From contig JAAHFU020000001.1 in assembly GCA_010672825.2 (NCBI GenBank), positions 1,178,001 to 1,242,000 on the forward strand: a stretch of DNA of 64,000 nt, given 5' to 3'. Numbering within the stretch: position 1 is the first letter of the stretch; each line of letters begins with the position of its first letter. Below are positions 63,949 to 64,000 of this stretch, in pieces. Source of the DNA: Leptolyngbya sp. SIO1E4 (GTDB lineage Bacteria > Cyanobacteriota > Cyanobacteriia > Phormidesmidales > Phormidesmidaceae). The notes under the pieces are model-generated. The model made no database searches. It was not told where the DNA came from and saw only the letters and a program-made list of their open reading frames with translations. The translations under genes were made by a program, and so were the position numbers.

Positions 63949-64000
63949 CTCGATGTTCTGACCTAGATCTTGTCTCTAGCACGTCTCTTACGCTGAGAAA

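Overview
The window is cyanobacterial chromosome. It carries a complete allophycocyanin core set (apcE, apcA, apcB, apcC), chlorophyll synthase (chlG), the system II cytochrome c genes ccs1 and ccdA, a cyanobacterial-type ATP synthase cluster with both b and b' subunits, and a probable Psb35. The HIP1 octamer GCGATCGC is frequent. ApcE has three linker repeats, so the phycobilisome core is tricylindrical. The gene set suggests a Leptolyngbya-like lineage, but that placement is inference; no rRNA or tRNA gene was found.

Layout. 1-4.4 kb: a thioredoxin-TPR protein cut by the window edge, then a divergent histidine kinase/response regulator pair and a secreted acidic protein with LTxxQ-type motifs. 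4.4-8 kb (minus): ccs1, ccdA, ftsW. 8.1-12.9 kb (minus): apcE-apcA-apcB-apcC. 13.5-19.5 kb (plus): the atp cluster, closed by a very strong terminator. 20.0-21.1 kb: a CRISPR array of 16 repeats with no cas gene in the window, abutting the 3' end of a GH116 glucosylceramidase-like gene. 24-27.1 kb (minus): adk, ferredoxin, thioredoxin, a zinc-ribbon protein and two tandem CBS proteins, one fused to CP12. 27.2-34 kb: an orphan recombinase C-terminal domain, a four-CBS protein, a beta-barrel protein and ppc. 34.3-39 kb: a repeat/SGNH protein overlapping an MBOAT acyltransferase. 39-45 kb: fni, ssb, mreBCD, an alpha/beta hydrolase and cobI. 45-57 kb: a TonB-like protein, DUF2085, comB, a MerA-like flavoprotein, nnr, a SPOR-like protein, mnmA, sat and a caspase-fold protein lacking its catalytic dyad. 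57-64 kb: psb35, a class A PBP, chlG, an ArsA-like protein without a Walker A motif, DUF2862, hisF and a small membrane protein.

The most interesting signal is at 24.56-25.17 kb. The CBS-CP12 fusion gene contains a run of ten A (coding strand) exactly where CP12 continues in the -1 frame. The zero frame stops after the first CP12 cysteine pair. A one-base slip restores the second cysteine pair and the acidic tail that contacts GAPDH in this family. A truncated paralogue follows directly, and adk, ferredoxin and thioredoxin genes lie upstream on the same strand. This looks like a locus coupling adenylate and redox state to Calvin-cycle control, possibly with a length-variable output.

A second theme is small dispersed repeats. 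A family of about 96 bp has TATAGC-type ends, an apparent TA target and a G-quadruplex-like core. All copies lie in the same orientation; one is inserted inside a second repeat family, and another supplies the stop codon of a gene. Two further repeat families occur in intergenic DNA, and a repeat-like block interrupts the GH116 reading frame without breaking it.
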